Assembly (NCBI RefSeq): GCF_011762195.1 | Contig: NZ_JAASQK010000008.1 | Coordinates: 119,257-183,256 of the forward strand | DNA from: Sphingomonas oligoaromativorans | GTDB taxonomy: Bacteria; Pseudomonadota; Alphaproteobacteria; Sphingomonadales; Sphingomonadaceae | Length of the DNA: 64,000 nucleotides | Direction of reading: 5' to 3' | Notes under the pieces: model-generated | Database searches by the model: none | Told to the model about the DNA's origin: nothing | The model's input: the letters and a program-made list of their open reading frames with translations, nothing else | Translations under genes and position numbers: made by a program | Shown: positions 48,698-57,928 of the stretch, piece after piece | Layout: every line of letters begins with the position of its first letter | Position numbering within the stretch: position 1 is the stretch's first letter

Positions 48698-51600
48698 ATG
48701 ACGTGGCGTTTGGGGTTGGATCTCGGCACGAATTCGCTGGGATGGGCAGCGTTGCGGCTGGATGAGGCGGATCAGCCCTGTGGCATCATCGCCGCCGGAT
48801 CGCGGATATTCAGCGATGGACGCGATCCCAAGTCCGGCGCGTCGCTGGCGGTCGACCGGCGCGATGCCCGCGCGATGCGGCGGCGGCGCGATCGCTTCCA
48901 GCAGCGCCAGCGGGCCTTGCTCGACTATCTGGTCAAGGATGGCCTCTTCCCCGCCGATCCGGCCGAACGCAAGGCACTGGCCGCGCTCGATCCCTATGCG
49001 CTGCGCGCTCGCGCGCTGGACGAGCCGCTGAGCCTTGCCGAAATCGGCCGCGCGATCTTCCATCTCAATCAGCGGCGCGGTTTCCAGTCCAACCGCAAGG
49101 CCGATCGCGGCAAGGACGAGGATGCCGGCAAGATCGCCATCGGCATCGACCGGCTGCGCGACGCGATCGACGCCGCCGGCGCGCGGACGTTCGGCGAGTT
49201 TCTCCATCTGCGCCGGGCCGGTGCCGAAAGCGCCAACGCCATTCCCTCCGTCCGCACGCGCCTGCGCCCCGAGACCGGAGAGGGCGCCAAGGGCGACGGT
49301 TATGACTTCTATCCGGGGCGCGAACTCATCAAGGCGGAGTTCGATGCGATCTGGGACGCGCAGGCCCCTCATCACCCCACGGCGCTGACCGGCGACGTCT
49401 ACGGGCATCTTTATGAGATCGTCTTCCATCAGCGGCCGTTGCGAACGCCAAAGGTCGGCAAATGTTCGTTGCCTCCTCACATGGAGGAACGGCTGCCCAA
49501 GGCCCATCCTCTCTTCCAGCGCCGCCGGCTGCTGGAGGAGTTGAACGCGCTGATGATCGTCCGGCCCGGCGAGACCGCCGAACGGCTGACGCCCGAGCAG
49601 CGCGATCTTCTGCTGTTGAAGCTCAAGGACAAGCGCAAGGTCGGCTTTGAAAGCCTGCGCAAGACGCTGAAGCTCGATCCCGCCGCACGCTTCAACAAGG
49701 AGAGCGAGCATCGCACCGAGCTGAAGGGCGACGAAGTGGCGGCCGAGATGTCCACCAAGGCCCGGTTCGCCACGCTCTGGTGCCACCTGTCCATCGATCG
49801 GCAATGGGAGGTGATCCGGCGCTTGCAGGCCCTCGAAAGCAAGGAGGACGAGGCTCGCTTCTGCGCATGGCTGGCCGAAGCTCACGCCCTGTCGGAAGAG
49901 CAGGCCAAGGCCGTCATGGGCGCGCGCCTGCCGCACGGCCATGGCCGCTTCGGCCCGACCGCGACGGCCGCGCTGATCGAGGCTCTCACCACGGGCCGCA
50001 CGCCCCAAGGCCGAGGCCCCACCGCCCCGCCGATCGCGCCGGACCGCGTGGTCGTCTATAGCGAGGCGGCCGCTCTCGCCGGCTATCATCACAGCGACCA
50101 TCGCACCGGCGAGATTTTCGAGGACGGAGATGGGCGCCCCGCCCTCCCTTATTATGCCGTGCCGCTCGAACGGCACATCATGCCGGGCACGGCCGATCCC
50201 GACGAGAGGGATGAGGCACTGCGGCTCGGGCGCCTCACCAATCCCACCGTGCATATCGGGCTCAATCAGCTCCGCCGCGTCGTCAACCGGCTGATCCGGG
50301 CTTATGGCCCCCCGGCCGAGATCGCGCTGGAACTGGCGCGTGACCTCAAGCTCTCCGACGACGAGAAGAAGCGTCGCAATCAGGAGAATAGCCGGAACCG
50401 CCTCGATGCCGAGAAGCGCTCGGAAAAGCTCGAAGCGATCGGCCAGCGCGACAGCGGCGCCAATCGCGCCCTGCTCAAATTGTGGGAGGAACTCAATCCC
50501 GGCAACGTGCTCGATCGGCGCTGCGTCTATACCGGCACGCAGATCTCCATGGAGATGCTGTTTTCGGGCGCGGTCGAGGTGGATCACATCCTGCCCTTCG
50601 ACGCGACGCTGGACGATTCCAACGCCAACAAGATTCTCTGCCTGCGCGAAGCCAATCGCGAGAAGCGCAAGCGCTCGCCCTTCGAGGCCTGGGGACATAC
50701 CGACCGGTGGGAGGAGATCGCCGAGCGGGCCTCCCGCCTGCCGCGCGGCAAACGCTGGCGCTTCGAGCCCGATGCGATGCAGCGCTTCGCCGAGGAGGGC
50801 GGCTTCCTCGCGCGCCATCTGGTCGACACCCAATATCTCGGCCGCCTCGCGCGCGACTATCTCGCGGCGCTCTATCCGGGAACGGGGGAAGGGAGCAGCC
50901 CGGTCTGGGTGTCGCCCGGCCGCCTGACCGAAATGGTCCGCCGCAAGCTCGGGCTCAACACGCTCCTGCCCGATCATAATTTCGGCGGCGGCGCGGATCA
51001 GCCGAAGAACCGGCTCGATCACCGGCACCATGCCATCGACGCGGCGGTGATCGCCATCCTCGATCGCGGAATGCTCAACCGTATCGCGCGCGAATCCGGG
51101 CAAGGCGCAAGCGATGCCGACCTGCTCAGGATCATCGTGCCCGAACCCTGGCCCGGCTTCCGCGACGATCTCAAACGCACCGTCGACGCCATCGTGGTCG
51201 CGCATCGGCCGGATCATGGCACCGTCTCCAAGGCCGGGCTCAAGCGCGGCCGTGACCAGACCGCCGCCCGCCTCCACAACGACACAGCCTATGGCCTGAC
51301 CGGCGAGACGGATGAAAAGGGCAACAGCCTCGTCGTCCATCGCGTACCGCTCGCCTCGCTCAAGAAAGCGGCGGATATCGACAAGGTGCGCGATCTCGCG
51401 CTGCGCACAGCGCTGGCCGACTTCACCGCCGGTTCCGAGGGCAAGGCCTTCGAGGCCCGGATCGCGAAGTTCCCGGAATTGGGGCCGCTCGACTATCGCG
51501 GCATCCGGCGGGTGCGTATCATCGAGCCGCTGTCCGTCATCCCGATCCGCGACGCCACGGGCCGCGCGTACAAGGGCTATAAGGGCGACTCCAATTATCG

Positions 51601-52027
51601 CTATGACGTGTGGGAGCTGCCGGACGGGAAATGGCAGGCCAGCGTCATCTCGATGTTCGACGCGCATCGGCTTGAGGCGCAGCCCCGCCCACACCCCGCC
51701 GCGCGTAAAGTGCTGAGCCTCCAGCAGAGCGACCTCCTCGCCCTGGAAGCGGAAGGAGCCGCGCGCCGACTGATGCGTGTCGTGAAGTTCGGCCAGAACG
51801 GCCAGATCGTGTTGGCCGAACATCAAGAATCCGGCGATCTTAAACGCCGTGACGCGACGTCCAATGACGAAGACCCATTCAAATATATCGCGCCGACGGC
51901 GGGCGGCCTGAAAAAGGCGCGTGCCCGGCAGGTCCGCGTCGACGAGCTCGGTCGCGTGCTGGACCCCGGCTTTCCCGCCCGAAAGTCGCGGCGGATCACA
52001 AAACCCCGGCGGATCGCGGCGGAGTAG
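48698..52027 (+). CDS. cas9: CRISPR-associated endonuclease Cas9, type II-C
   Basis: An RNA-guided DNA endonuclease of 1109 residues, a compact size typical of type II-C. RuvC-I is LGLDLGTNSLGWA (Asp8) and the arginine-rich bridge helix is DARAMRRRRDRFQQRQRAL. RuvC-II is EIALELARDLK (Glu545). The HNH domain has CVYTGTQISMEML and VEVDHILPFDATLDDSNANK (Asp629-His630). RuvC-III is DHRHHAIDAAVIA (Asp781). All catalytic residues are intact. ATG 48698 was chosen because GGGGGAG precedes it and the RuvC motif starts at once; an upstream in-frame ATG at 48668 is less likely. It is followed by cas1 after 11 bases. Confidence 0.96.
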   Translation: MTWRLGLDLGTNSLGWAALRLDEADQPCGIIAAGSRIFSDGRDPKSGASLAVDRRDARAMRRRRDRFQQRQRALLDYLVKDGLFPADPAERKALAALDPYALRARALDEPLSLAEIGRAIFHLNQRRGFQSNRKADRGKDEDAGKIAIGIDRLRDAIDAAGARTFGEFLHLRRAGAESANAIPSVRTRLRPETGEGAKGDGYDFYPGRELIKAEFDAIWDAQAPHHPTALTGDVYGHLYEIVFHQRPLRTPKVGKCSLPPHMEERLPKAHPLFQRRRLLEELNALMIVRPGETAERLTPEQRDLLLLKLKDKRKVGFESLRKTLKLDPAARFNKESEHRTELKGDEVAAEMSTKARFATLWCHLSIDRQWEVIRRLQALESKEDEARFCAWLAEAHALSEEQAKAVMGARLPHGHGRFGPTATAALIEALTTGRTPQGRGPTAPPIAPDRVVVYSEAAALAGYHHSDHRTGEIFEDGDGRPALPYYAVPLERHIMPGTADPDERDEALRLGRLTNPTVHIGLNQLRRVVNRLIRAYGPPAEIALELARDLKLSDDEKKRRNQENSRNRLDAEKRSEKLEAIGQRDSGANRALLKLWEELNPGNVLDRRCVYTGTQISMEMLFSGAVEVDHILPFDATLDDSNANKILCLREANREKRKRSPFEAWGHTDRWEEIAERASRLPRGKRWRFEPDAMQRFAEEGGFLARHLVDTQYLGRLARDYLAALYPGTGEGSSPVWVSPGRLTEMVRRKLGLNTLLPDHNFGGGADQPKNRLDHRHHAIDAAVIAILDRGMLNRIARESGQGASDADLLRIIVPEPWPGFRDDLKRTVDAIVVAHRPDHGTVSKAGLKRGRDQTAARLHNDTAYGLTGETDEKGNSLVVHRVPLASLKKAADIDKVRDLALRTALADFTAGSEGKAFEARIAKFPELGPLDYRGIRRVRIIEPLSVIPIRDATGRAYKGYKGDSNYRYDVWELPDGKWQASVISMFDAHRLEAQPRPHPAARKVLSLQQSDLLALEAEGAARRLMRVVKFGQNGQIVLAEHQESGDLKRRDATSNDEDPFKYIAPTAGGLKKARARQVRVDELGRVLDPGFPARKSRRITKPRRIAAE

Positions 52028-52038
52028 GCGGCGCGGCG

Positions 52039-52965
52039 ATGGAGCGGATCGTCGACATCGCCACGGACGGTCGTCACCTTGCCGCGCATCGCGGTTTCCT
52101 GATCGTCTCGGAAGGGCGCGAGGAGATCGGCCGCGTGCCGCTCGACGACGTCGCCGCGGTGATCGTCCATGCCCACGGCATCACCTGGTCCACCAACCTG
52201 ATGGTGGCACTTGCCGAGCGCGGCGCGCTGATGCTGCTGTGCGGCCCCAATCACCAGCCCGCCGCCGTCTGCCTCCCGATCGACGGCCATCATGCCCAGA
52301 ATGGCCGGATGCGCGCCCAGTGGGAAGCCGGGCGCCCGCTCTCCAAACAGCTTTGGCGGGCGCTCGTCGTGGCCAAGATCCGCTGGCAGGGAGCCGTGCT
52401 GGAAGCCAATGGCCGCACCGCCGGCGCCTTCGATCTGCTCGCGCGCAAGGTCGGCTCCGGCGATCCCGACAATGTCGAGGCACAGGCCGCCCGCCGCTAT
52501 TGGGGGCTGCTGATGGGCGAGGATTTCCGGCGTGATCGGGAGGCCGGCGGCGCCAATGCGCTGCTCAACTATGGCTATGCGGTGATGCGGGCGATGTGCG
52601 CCCGCGCGGTGGTGGCGGCGGGGCTGCATCCCTCAATCGGTGTCCATCATGCCAACCGGGGCAATCCCTTCGCGTTGGCAGACGATCTCATCGAGCCGTT
52701 CCGGCCGCTGGTGGATGCGCTCACCGTTCGGCTCGGTGCCGTCGGCGTGGCGACCGTGACGCCCGAGGCCAAGCGCGCTTATGCCGGCCTGATCGCGCTG
52801 GATCTGCCGGGCATGGGTGGCGTCACCACCACCGTATCGCTGGCAGCGACACGCGCCGCGCAGAGCCTTGCGAAGAGCTTCCAGACGGGCAAGGCCGCCG
52901 ATCTCGTTCTCCCCCAGCCCCCATCGGCGCTCGAGCTGGCCGGGCTCGACGCGCTGCTGCGGTGA
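52039..52965 (+). CDS. cas1: CRISPR-associated integrase Cas1
   Basis: A 308-residue type II Cas1. It has the N-terminal beta domain (IVDIATDGRHLAAHRGFLIV) and the helical nuclease domain with EAQAARRYWGLLMGEDFRRD, NALLNYGYAVMRAMCARAVV and the His/Asp metal region SIGVHHANRGNPFALADDLI followed by EPFRPLVD. It performs spacer integration with Cas2. The stop overlaps the cas2 start by four bases. Confidence 0.95.
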   Translation: MERIVDIATDGRHLAAHRGFLIVSEGREEIGRVPLDDVAAVIVHAHGITWSTNLMVALAERGALMLLCGPNHQPAAVCLPIDGHHAQNGRMRAQWEAGRPLSKQLWRALVVAKIRWQGAVLEANGRTAGAFDLLARKVGSGDPDNVEAQAARRYWGLLMGEDFRRDREAGGANALLNYGYAVMRAMCARAVVAAGLHPSIGVHHANRGNPFALADDLIEPFRPLVDALTVRLGAVGVATVTPEAKRAYAGLIALDLPGMGGVTTTVSLAATRAAQSLAKSFQTGKAADLVLPQPPSALELAGLDALLR

Positions 52966-53300
52966 GTGCGACCCAGCTTAGCGGCTATCGGCTGATGTGG
53001 ATCTTCGTCATGTTCGACTTGCCCGTCGCCACCAAGGCCGAGGCACGCGCCGCTACGAAGTTCCGCGAATATCTGCTCGATGAGGGTTTCGAGAAAAGCC
53101 AGTTCTCGATCTATGCTCGATTCTGCAACGGAAAGGAGCAATTCGAAGCCTATATGCGACGAATCGAGGCACATCTTCCCGAAAAGGGAGAAATTCACAT
53201 CCTGAGCTTCACGGACAGGCAATATGAGAATATCATTCGCTATGCCGGCCAGCGGAAGCGCAAGCCACGCAGGAATCCAGATCAACTGGCCCTGTTTTAA
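52962..53300 (+). CDS. cas2: CRISPR-associated protein Cas2
   Basis: A 112-residue protein with the Cas2 ferredoxin-like pattern LMWIFVMFDLPVATKAEARA, FEKSQFSIYARFCNGKEQFE and ILSFTDRQYENIIRYAG. It starts at GTG 52962, overlapping cas1; the internal ATG 52995 would remove 11 residues that seem to belong to the type II-C Cas2 N terminus. It bridges the Cas1 dimers in the spacer-integration complex. Confidence 0.93.
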   Translation: MSATQLSGYRLMWIFVMFDLPVATKAEARAATKFREYLLDEGFEKSQFSIYARFCNGKEQFEAYMRRIEAHLPEKGEIHILSFTDRQYENIIRYAGQRKRKPRRNPDQLALF

Positions 53301-53374
53301 GGGAACCCACCAGTGATTCGCGAAAATGGATCGTCATCTATTTCCTGTGAAAACAGAGAGATAGCTGACGATCC
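53301..53374. promoter_or_regulatory. Short leader-like region between cas2 and the CRISPR array
   Basis: Seventy-four AT-richer bases separate the cas2 stop from the first intact repeat. The repeats next to it are consensus, so this is the likely spacer-insertion end. No other function is visible. Confidence 0.5.
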
Positions 53375-55127
53375 AGGATAGCCGCTCAGAGATCGCGGTC
53401 CAGCGGCAACGAAGCCGCCGCAGTGCGCTTGACCACGATGAGGATAGCCGCTCAGAGATCGCGGTCCAGCGGCAACTGGCAATACGATGTCATGCCGTGC
53501 CTCGAAAGGATAGCCGCTCAGAGATCGCGGTCCAGCGGCAACTGGTTGGCATTTACTGCATCACGAAGGCATGAGGATAGCCGCTCAGAGATCGCGGTCC
53601 AGCGGCAACATTGCCGGCATAGGCGTAATAATAGGCGTCAGGATAGCCGCTCAGAGATCGCGGTCCAGCGGCAACACATCATTGGCGGCCGTCACCTTGG
53701 GCGCGAGGATAGCCGCTCAGAGATCGCGGTCCAGCGGCAACTGTTTTCGCCGCCGCCATCGTTGCCGCCCTAGGATAGCCGCTCAGAGATCGCGGTCCAG
53801 CGGCAACGCCCGGTCGGTTCTCTGCGCTCCGGGCAATAGGATAGCCGCTCAGAGATCGCGATCCAGCGGCAACTGCGTGCTTCGACAGCCCGACCATCGT
53901 GGTAGGATAGCCGCTCAGAGATCGCGGTCCAGCGGCAACGCGGCGGCGCAGGGGCCGGTGCTCCAAGCGAGGATAGCCGCTCAGAGATCGCGGTCCAGCG
54001 GCAACCCATCGCATCGGTCACCAACGCCGTGGGTGAGGATAGCCGCTCAGAGATCGCGGTCCAGCGGCAACTAGAATGTGCGGGCCTGCAAATTTTGGGT
54101 GAGGATAGCCGCTCAGAGATCGCGGTCCAGCGGCAACTCAGGTGGAACGCGGGCGATCTTTGTAGCAAGGATAGCCGCTCAGAGATCGCGGTCCAGCGGC
54201 AACTCTACAAGGATCTCTTCCTGCTGACGCTCAAGGATAGCCGCTCAGAGATCGCGGTCCAGCGGCAACATCCCCACGACGATGCCGTTCGTCCTGTTCA
54301 GGATAGCCGCTCAGAGATCGCGGTCCAGCGGCAACATAGACCTTGTGATGGCCGCGTGCGAGTGCAGGATAGCCGCTCAGAGATCGCGGTCCAGCGGCAA
54401 CCTGCCCGTCCACATGGGCAGCTACGTCGTCAGGATAGCCGCTCAGAGATCGCGGTCCAGCGGCAACTATCGACAACGCCCGTAACAACGGAATCCAAGG
54501 ATAGCCGCTCAGAGATCGCGGTCCAGCGGCAACTTACGGAAGCGTTCGCCGACTACCGCAACAAGGATAGCCGCTCAGAGATCGCGGTCCAGCGGCAACT
54601 CGCGACGCGCGAACGCCATGCAACGCCGGAGGATAGCCGCTCAGAGATCGCGGTCCAGCGGCAACCCGATGATGGTCAGGGCGACGGCGGCAAGGAGGAT
54701 AGCCGCTCAGAGATCGCGGTCCAGCGGCAACACACGAACACGCTCCCACGCCGCATCGTCGAGGATAGCCGCTCAGAGATCGCGGTCCAGCGGCAACAGC
54801 TGCGCGACACGGGCGGAAAGCTGGCGTAGGATAGCCGCTCAGAGATCGCGGTCCAGCGGCAACTTATGGCTGCAGGTCACAAGGAGTATTGCTAGGATAG
54901 CCGCTCAGAGATCGCGGTCCAGCGGCAACAGATCGCCGGTCGCCGAGGCCACGCCCCGAAGGATAGCCGCTCAGAGATCGCGGTCCAGCGGCAACGCGCA
55001 AGTGCATTGCTCCATGGCCACGGCGAGGATAGCCGCTCAGAGATCGCGGTCCAGCGGCAACCCTGCGGCGCTGGCGTGATGATCCGCCCCGAGGATAGCC
55101 GGTCAGAGATCGCGGTCCAGCGGCAAC
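53375..55127 (-). CRISPR. CRISPR array, 27 repeats of 36 bp and 26 spacers
   Basis: Repeats recur every 66 bases from 53375; spacers are 30 bases except the third (53543-53573), which has 31. The crRNA strand is the minus strand: the repeat starts GTTGCCGCTGG and ends GAGCGGCTATCCT, complementary to the tracrRNA anti-repeat. Repeat 8 (53838-53873) has one substitution, turning the plus-strand GCGGTCC into GCGATCC. The last repeat (55092-55127) has one substitution (AGCCGC to AGCCGG). All other repeats look identical by eye. Spacers are all different, and none is obviously from this window. Confidence 0.97.
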
Positions 55128-55260
55128 GCGATGATGCTCGCTCCAAGCCCCACCGAGCGTGAGCAGACGGAACTCGGAAGCCCAATTCAGATACAGACAA
55201 GAATGATGGCCGAGGCGCAGAACGTACCCCTCCCCGACGAATGCCCGGATTGCCGCCGAT

Positions 55261-57051
55261 CTATTCCTTGGTCGTCTTCCGATATCGATTGATCGCGGCC
55301 CCGAGGAAGGCGGTACGATCGCGATCCTCCCCACGAACCTTCTGCCGCGCGCGCATCAGGTCTTTCCAGCCGACATAGCCGACCAGCGTGCCCCTGTCGG
55401 GCTCCACCACCGGCAGATGCGCGGCATTCGCCTTCACCAGCTTTTCCGCGAGGCTCTCAAGATATTCGTTCGGATCGGCGACGATGATATGCATTCCGGC
55501 AAGCAACGCGCCCAGGCTCGTGTCACGATGCTTGCCCGCCCGACGCCAGCCCATCACCGAAGGCGGATCGACGATGCCGAGCACATGCCCCTCCGCATCG
55601 ACAACCGGGAAGCTCGGATGACGCCGTTCGGGCGCCGTCAGAAAACTCACCGCCTCCCGCAGCGTCATCGCCGCCGACACCGTCTGCACATCGCGTGTCA
55701 TGACTTCGCTGACGCGCGTCAGCGCGAAGGGATCGACACGATATTCACGAACGATGTGGTGGCCGCGCCGGGCGATCTTCTCGGTCAGGATCGAACGCTT
55801 CATCAGCAGCACTGTGACGAGATGCGCGGTCGCGCAGGCAGCGATGAGCGGCAACAGCACGTTCGAATTGCCGGTCAGTTCGACCGAGAAGAAGGTGGCG
55901 GTGAGCGGCGCGCGCATCGTGCCGCCCATCGTCGCGGCCATGGCCAGCAGCGCCCAGAAACCGGGGTCTGCCGCCGGAAGCCAGCCGCTCAATGCGGCGC
56001 CCATCGCCCCGCCCATGATGAGCAGCGGTGCGAGGATGCCGCCTGACGTCCCCGAACCGAGCGCAACCGCCCAGATGATCGCCTTCACGATCAGCAGCAG
56101 GAGCGCGATCTTGAGAATCGCGCCGCCGGCAAGCACCCGCGCGATATTGTCGTAACCGACGCCGAGCGCATGGGGATCGATCAGGCCGCCGATGCCGACG
56201 ACGAGGCCGCCGATCATCGGCCACCACATCCAGTGGATCGGCAGCTTCAGGAAACCGTCCTCGCAGGCATAGACGAGTTGCGTCAGCCCGACCGACAGCA
56301 GCCCGCCGGCGACGCCGATGAACACCCAGCCCGCGAGCCCCACCGCGCTGATCGCCGCCACGCCGTGAAACGGAAACAGCGGCGAGGGCATGTGGAGAGC
56401 GGTGCGACCGATCTCGGCGATGATCGCGGCGACCGCGACCGGCACGAAACTGCGCGGCGTCCATTCGAACAGCAGCAACTCGACCGCGAGCATGATCGCC
56501 GCGATCGGCGTGCCGAACACCGTCGTCATGCCCGCCGCGGCGCCAGCAACGAGCAATGTCTTCCGTTCGTTGTCGGTGACGGGGAGCGCCTGCGCGATCA
56601 GCGAGCCGATCGATCCGCCGGTCATGATGATCGGGCCTTCGGCACCGAACGGACCGCCGGTGCCGATCGAAATCGCCGAGGAAATAGGCTTCAGGATCGC
56701 GACCTTGATGTCGAGCTGCGAGCGGCCGAGCATGATCGCCTCGATCGCCTCGGGAATACCGTGTCCGCGGATCTTGTCGCTGCCGTAGCGCGCCATGAGC
56801 CCGACGATCAACGAACCGACGACCGGCACGAGCACGGACGACAGCCCAAGCTGGTGATCCCCAAGGTTGAGATTGGCGAAGCTGAACGTGCCGAGATAAG
56901 CGAGGTTGGTACACAGGCGGATGAGCCCGAGCAGCGCGATGCCGCCGAACAACGCCGCCACGGCAACGACCACTGCGATCAATGCGATCAGGAGGACTCT
57001 GGGCTCGGTGGTGAAGTCGCCCAGCCGGCGGTCAATACGGTCGTTGCTCAA
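55261..57051 (-). CDS. CLC-family chloride channel/antiporter with CBS domains
   Basis: A 596-residue membrane transporter. CLC motifs are GHGIPEAIEAI, GTGGPFGAEGPIIMTGGSIG (Glu of the gating GxEGP motif), GTPIAAIMLAVE and GTSGGILAPLLIMGGAMG. Two CBS domains form the C terminus (about 455-590; SEVMTRDVQTVSAAMTLREA; HIIVADPNEYLESLAEKLV), usually nucleotide-sensing. I chose TTG 57051, preceded by GGAAGCG, because the in-frame extension up to 57162 lacks a good ribosome-binding site; this start is uncertain. Confidence 0.87.
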   Translation of the reverse strand: MSNDRIDRRLGDFTTEPRVLLIALIAVVVAVAALFGGIALLGLIRLCTNLAYLGTFSFANLNLGDHQLGLSSVLVPVVGSLIVGLMARYGSDKIRGHGIPEAIEAIMLGRSQLDIKVAILKPISSAISIGTGGPFGAEGPIIMTGGSIGSLIAQALPVTDNERKTLLVAGAAAGMTTVFGTPIAAIMLAVELLLFEWTPRSFVPVAVAAIIAEIGRTALHMPSPLFPFHGVAAISAVGLAGWVFIGVAGGLLSVGLTQLVYACEDGFLKLPIHWMWWPMIGGLVVGIGGLIDPHALGVGYDNIARVLAGGAILKIALLLLIVKAIIWAVALGSGTSGGILAPLLIMGGAMGAALSGWLPAADPGFWALLAMAATMGGTMRAPLTATFFSVELTGNSNVLLPLIAACATAHLVTVLLMKRSILTEKIARRGHHIVREYRVDPFALTRVSEVMTRDVQTVSAAMTLREAVSFLTAPERRHPSFPVVDAEGHVLGIVDPPSVMGWRRAGKHRDTSLGALLAGMHIIVADPNEYLESLAEKLVKANAAHLPVVEPDRGTLVGYVGWKDLMRARQKVRGEDRDRTAFLGAAINRYRKTTKE

Positions 57052-57370
57052 ATTTTTCGCTTCCAGACAACAGAGGGACGGCCTTCCGGGCAAGGCTACC
57101 CATATTTCTATCGCACTACGATACAAAAAATCGAGTGTCCTGGATAATGCGACCAGAGGCATCCATCTCAGGGGGAAGGAATGGTGCCGGTATCCATCGG
57201 CGGCGGAATGGGCACGTCCGAAAACATCCTCCTTGTCCAGGATGCCTCCGAAACGTGCCCCGGCTCCGCATAGGCGGAGCCCGCCTTCCTCAAGCCGCCC
57301 TCCGACGGTCCCGACCGAGGGAGACGGTCAGGATCGCCATCCGGCAGGCGTTCCTTGAGCGCAGACGCAT
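57052..57370. other. Intergenic region with one hairpin
   Basis: About 320 bases between the CLC gene and the mismatch glycosylase gene contain no convincing coding frame. A perfect 8-bp stem (GGCTCCGC/GCGGAGCC around ATAG, 57262-57281) may end the glycosylase transcript, though no T-run follows. Confidence 0.4.
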
Positions 57371-57928
57371 TCACCCCGGAGATGGCGTGATGCTCTGCCC
57401 GAAGGCCTCCTTCTGGAGCTCATGATAGGCACCGACCAGCCGGCCGAGACTGAACGCTCGGTTCCGCCCGCTGGGGTTGGGAAGAACCCAGACGCCGGAC
57501 GTCCCGATGCCGGCAGACTGTCGGCCCCAGCGAATATCCCGGCGCCCGCTCAGCGCTGAAAAGGATGCCTTGCCGAGAAACGCGACGAAACGCGGCGCGT
57601 ATCGGCCGACCTTGTGCTCGAACGCAGCCGCCGCCTCCAGGAAATCCGCGCTGGAAAGCTGATCGGCCCGCGCCGTGGCGCGCTCGACGACCGTCGTCAG
57701 CCCGCAGCCATGTTGGAGGAAACCGCGATCCATCTCGGGGGTCAGTTCCCGCGCGGTGAAACCCGCGAGATGCATGACCCGCCAGAACCGATTGCCTCGC
57801 CCGGCGAAGTGATGGCCAGTGGCCGCCGCCATCAGGCCGGGATTGATCCCGCAGAACAGCACGCCGAGCCCCTCGGCGATGACGTCGGGAAGCCCAGCGC
57901 CCTCCCCCGATGCGGGATGCGCAGTCAT
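57371..57928 (-). CDS. mug: G/U mismatch-specific DNA glycosylase (Mug-like)
   Basis: A 185-residue DNA-repair enzyme of the uracil-DNA glycosylase superfamily. The Mug signature GINPGLMAAATGHHFAGRGN followed by RFWRVMHLAG and the C-terminal motif VLPNPSGRNRAFS are present. It removes uracil or ethenocytosine opposite guanine. Its start overlaps the tetR stop by four bases, so it is co-transcribed with that regulator. Confidence 0.9.
   Translation of the reverse strand: MTAHPASGEGAGLPDVIAEGLGVLFCGINPGLMAAATGHHFAGRGNRFWRVMHLAGFTARELTPEMDRGFLQHGCGLTTVVERATARADQLSSADFLEAAAAFEHKVGRYAPRFVAFLGKASFSALSGRRDIRWGRQSAGIGTSGVWVLPNPSGRNRAFSLGRLVGAYHELQKEAFGQSITPSPG

Noticed and set aside
48587..51826. 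A 1079-residue open frame antisense to cas9
   Set aside because: It is low-complexity Ala/Arg/Gly/Glu-rich translation with no motif, fully overlapped by an unmistakable Cas9; such frames are common in GC-rich DNA.
53423..55079. Several open frames across the CRISPR array with a repeated Arg/Ser-rich unit
   Set aside because: They are translations of the 36-base repeats, whose 66-base period is divisible by three; not genes.
55128..55260. A possible leader or promoter at the far end of the CRISPR array
   Set aside because: No AT-rich leader, repeat fragment or promoter stands out, and the adjoining repeat is the degenerate one.
57168..57374. A 68-codon minus-strand frame after the mismatch glycosylase gene
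   Set aside because: It has no recognisable domain or clear ribosome-binding site and spans a hairpin; probably non-coding.
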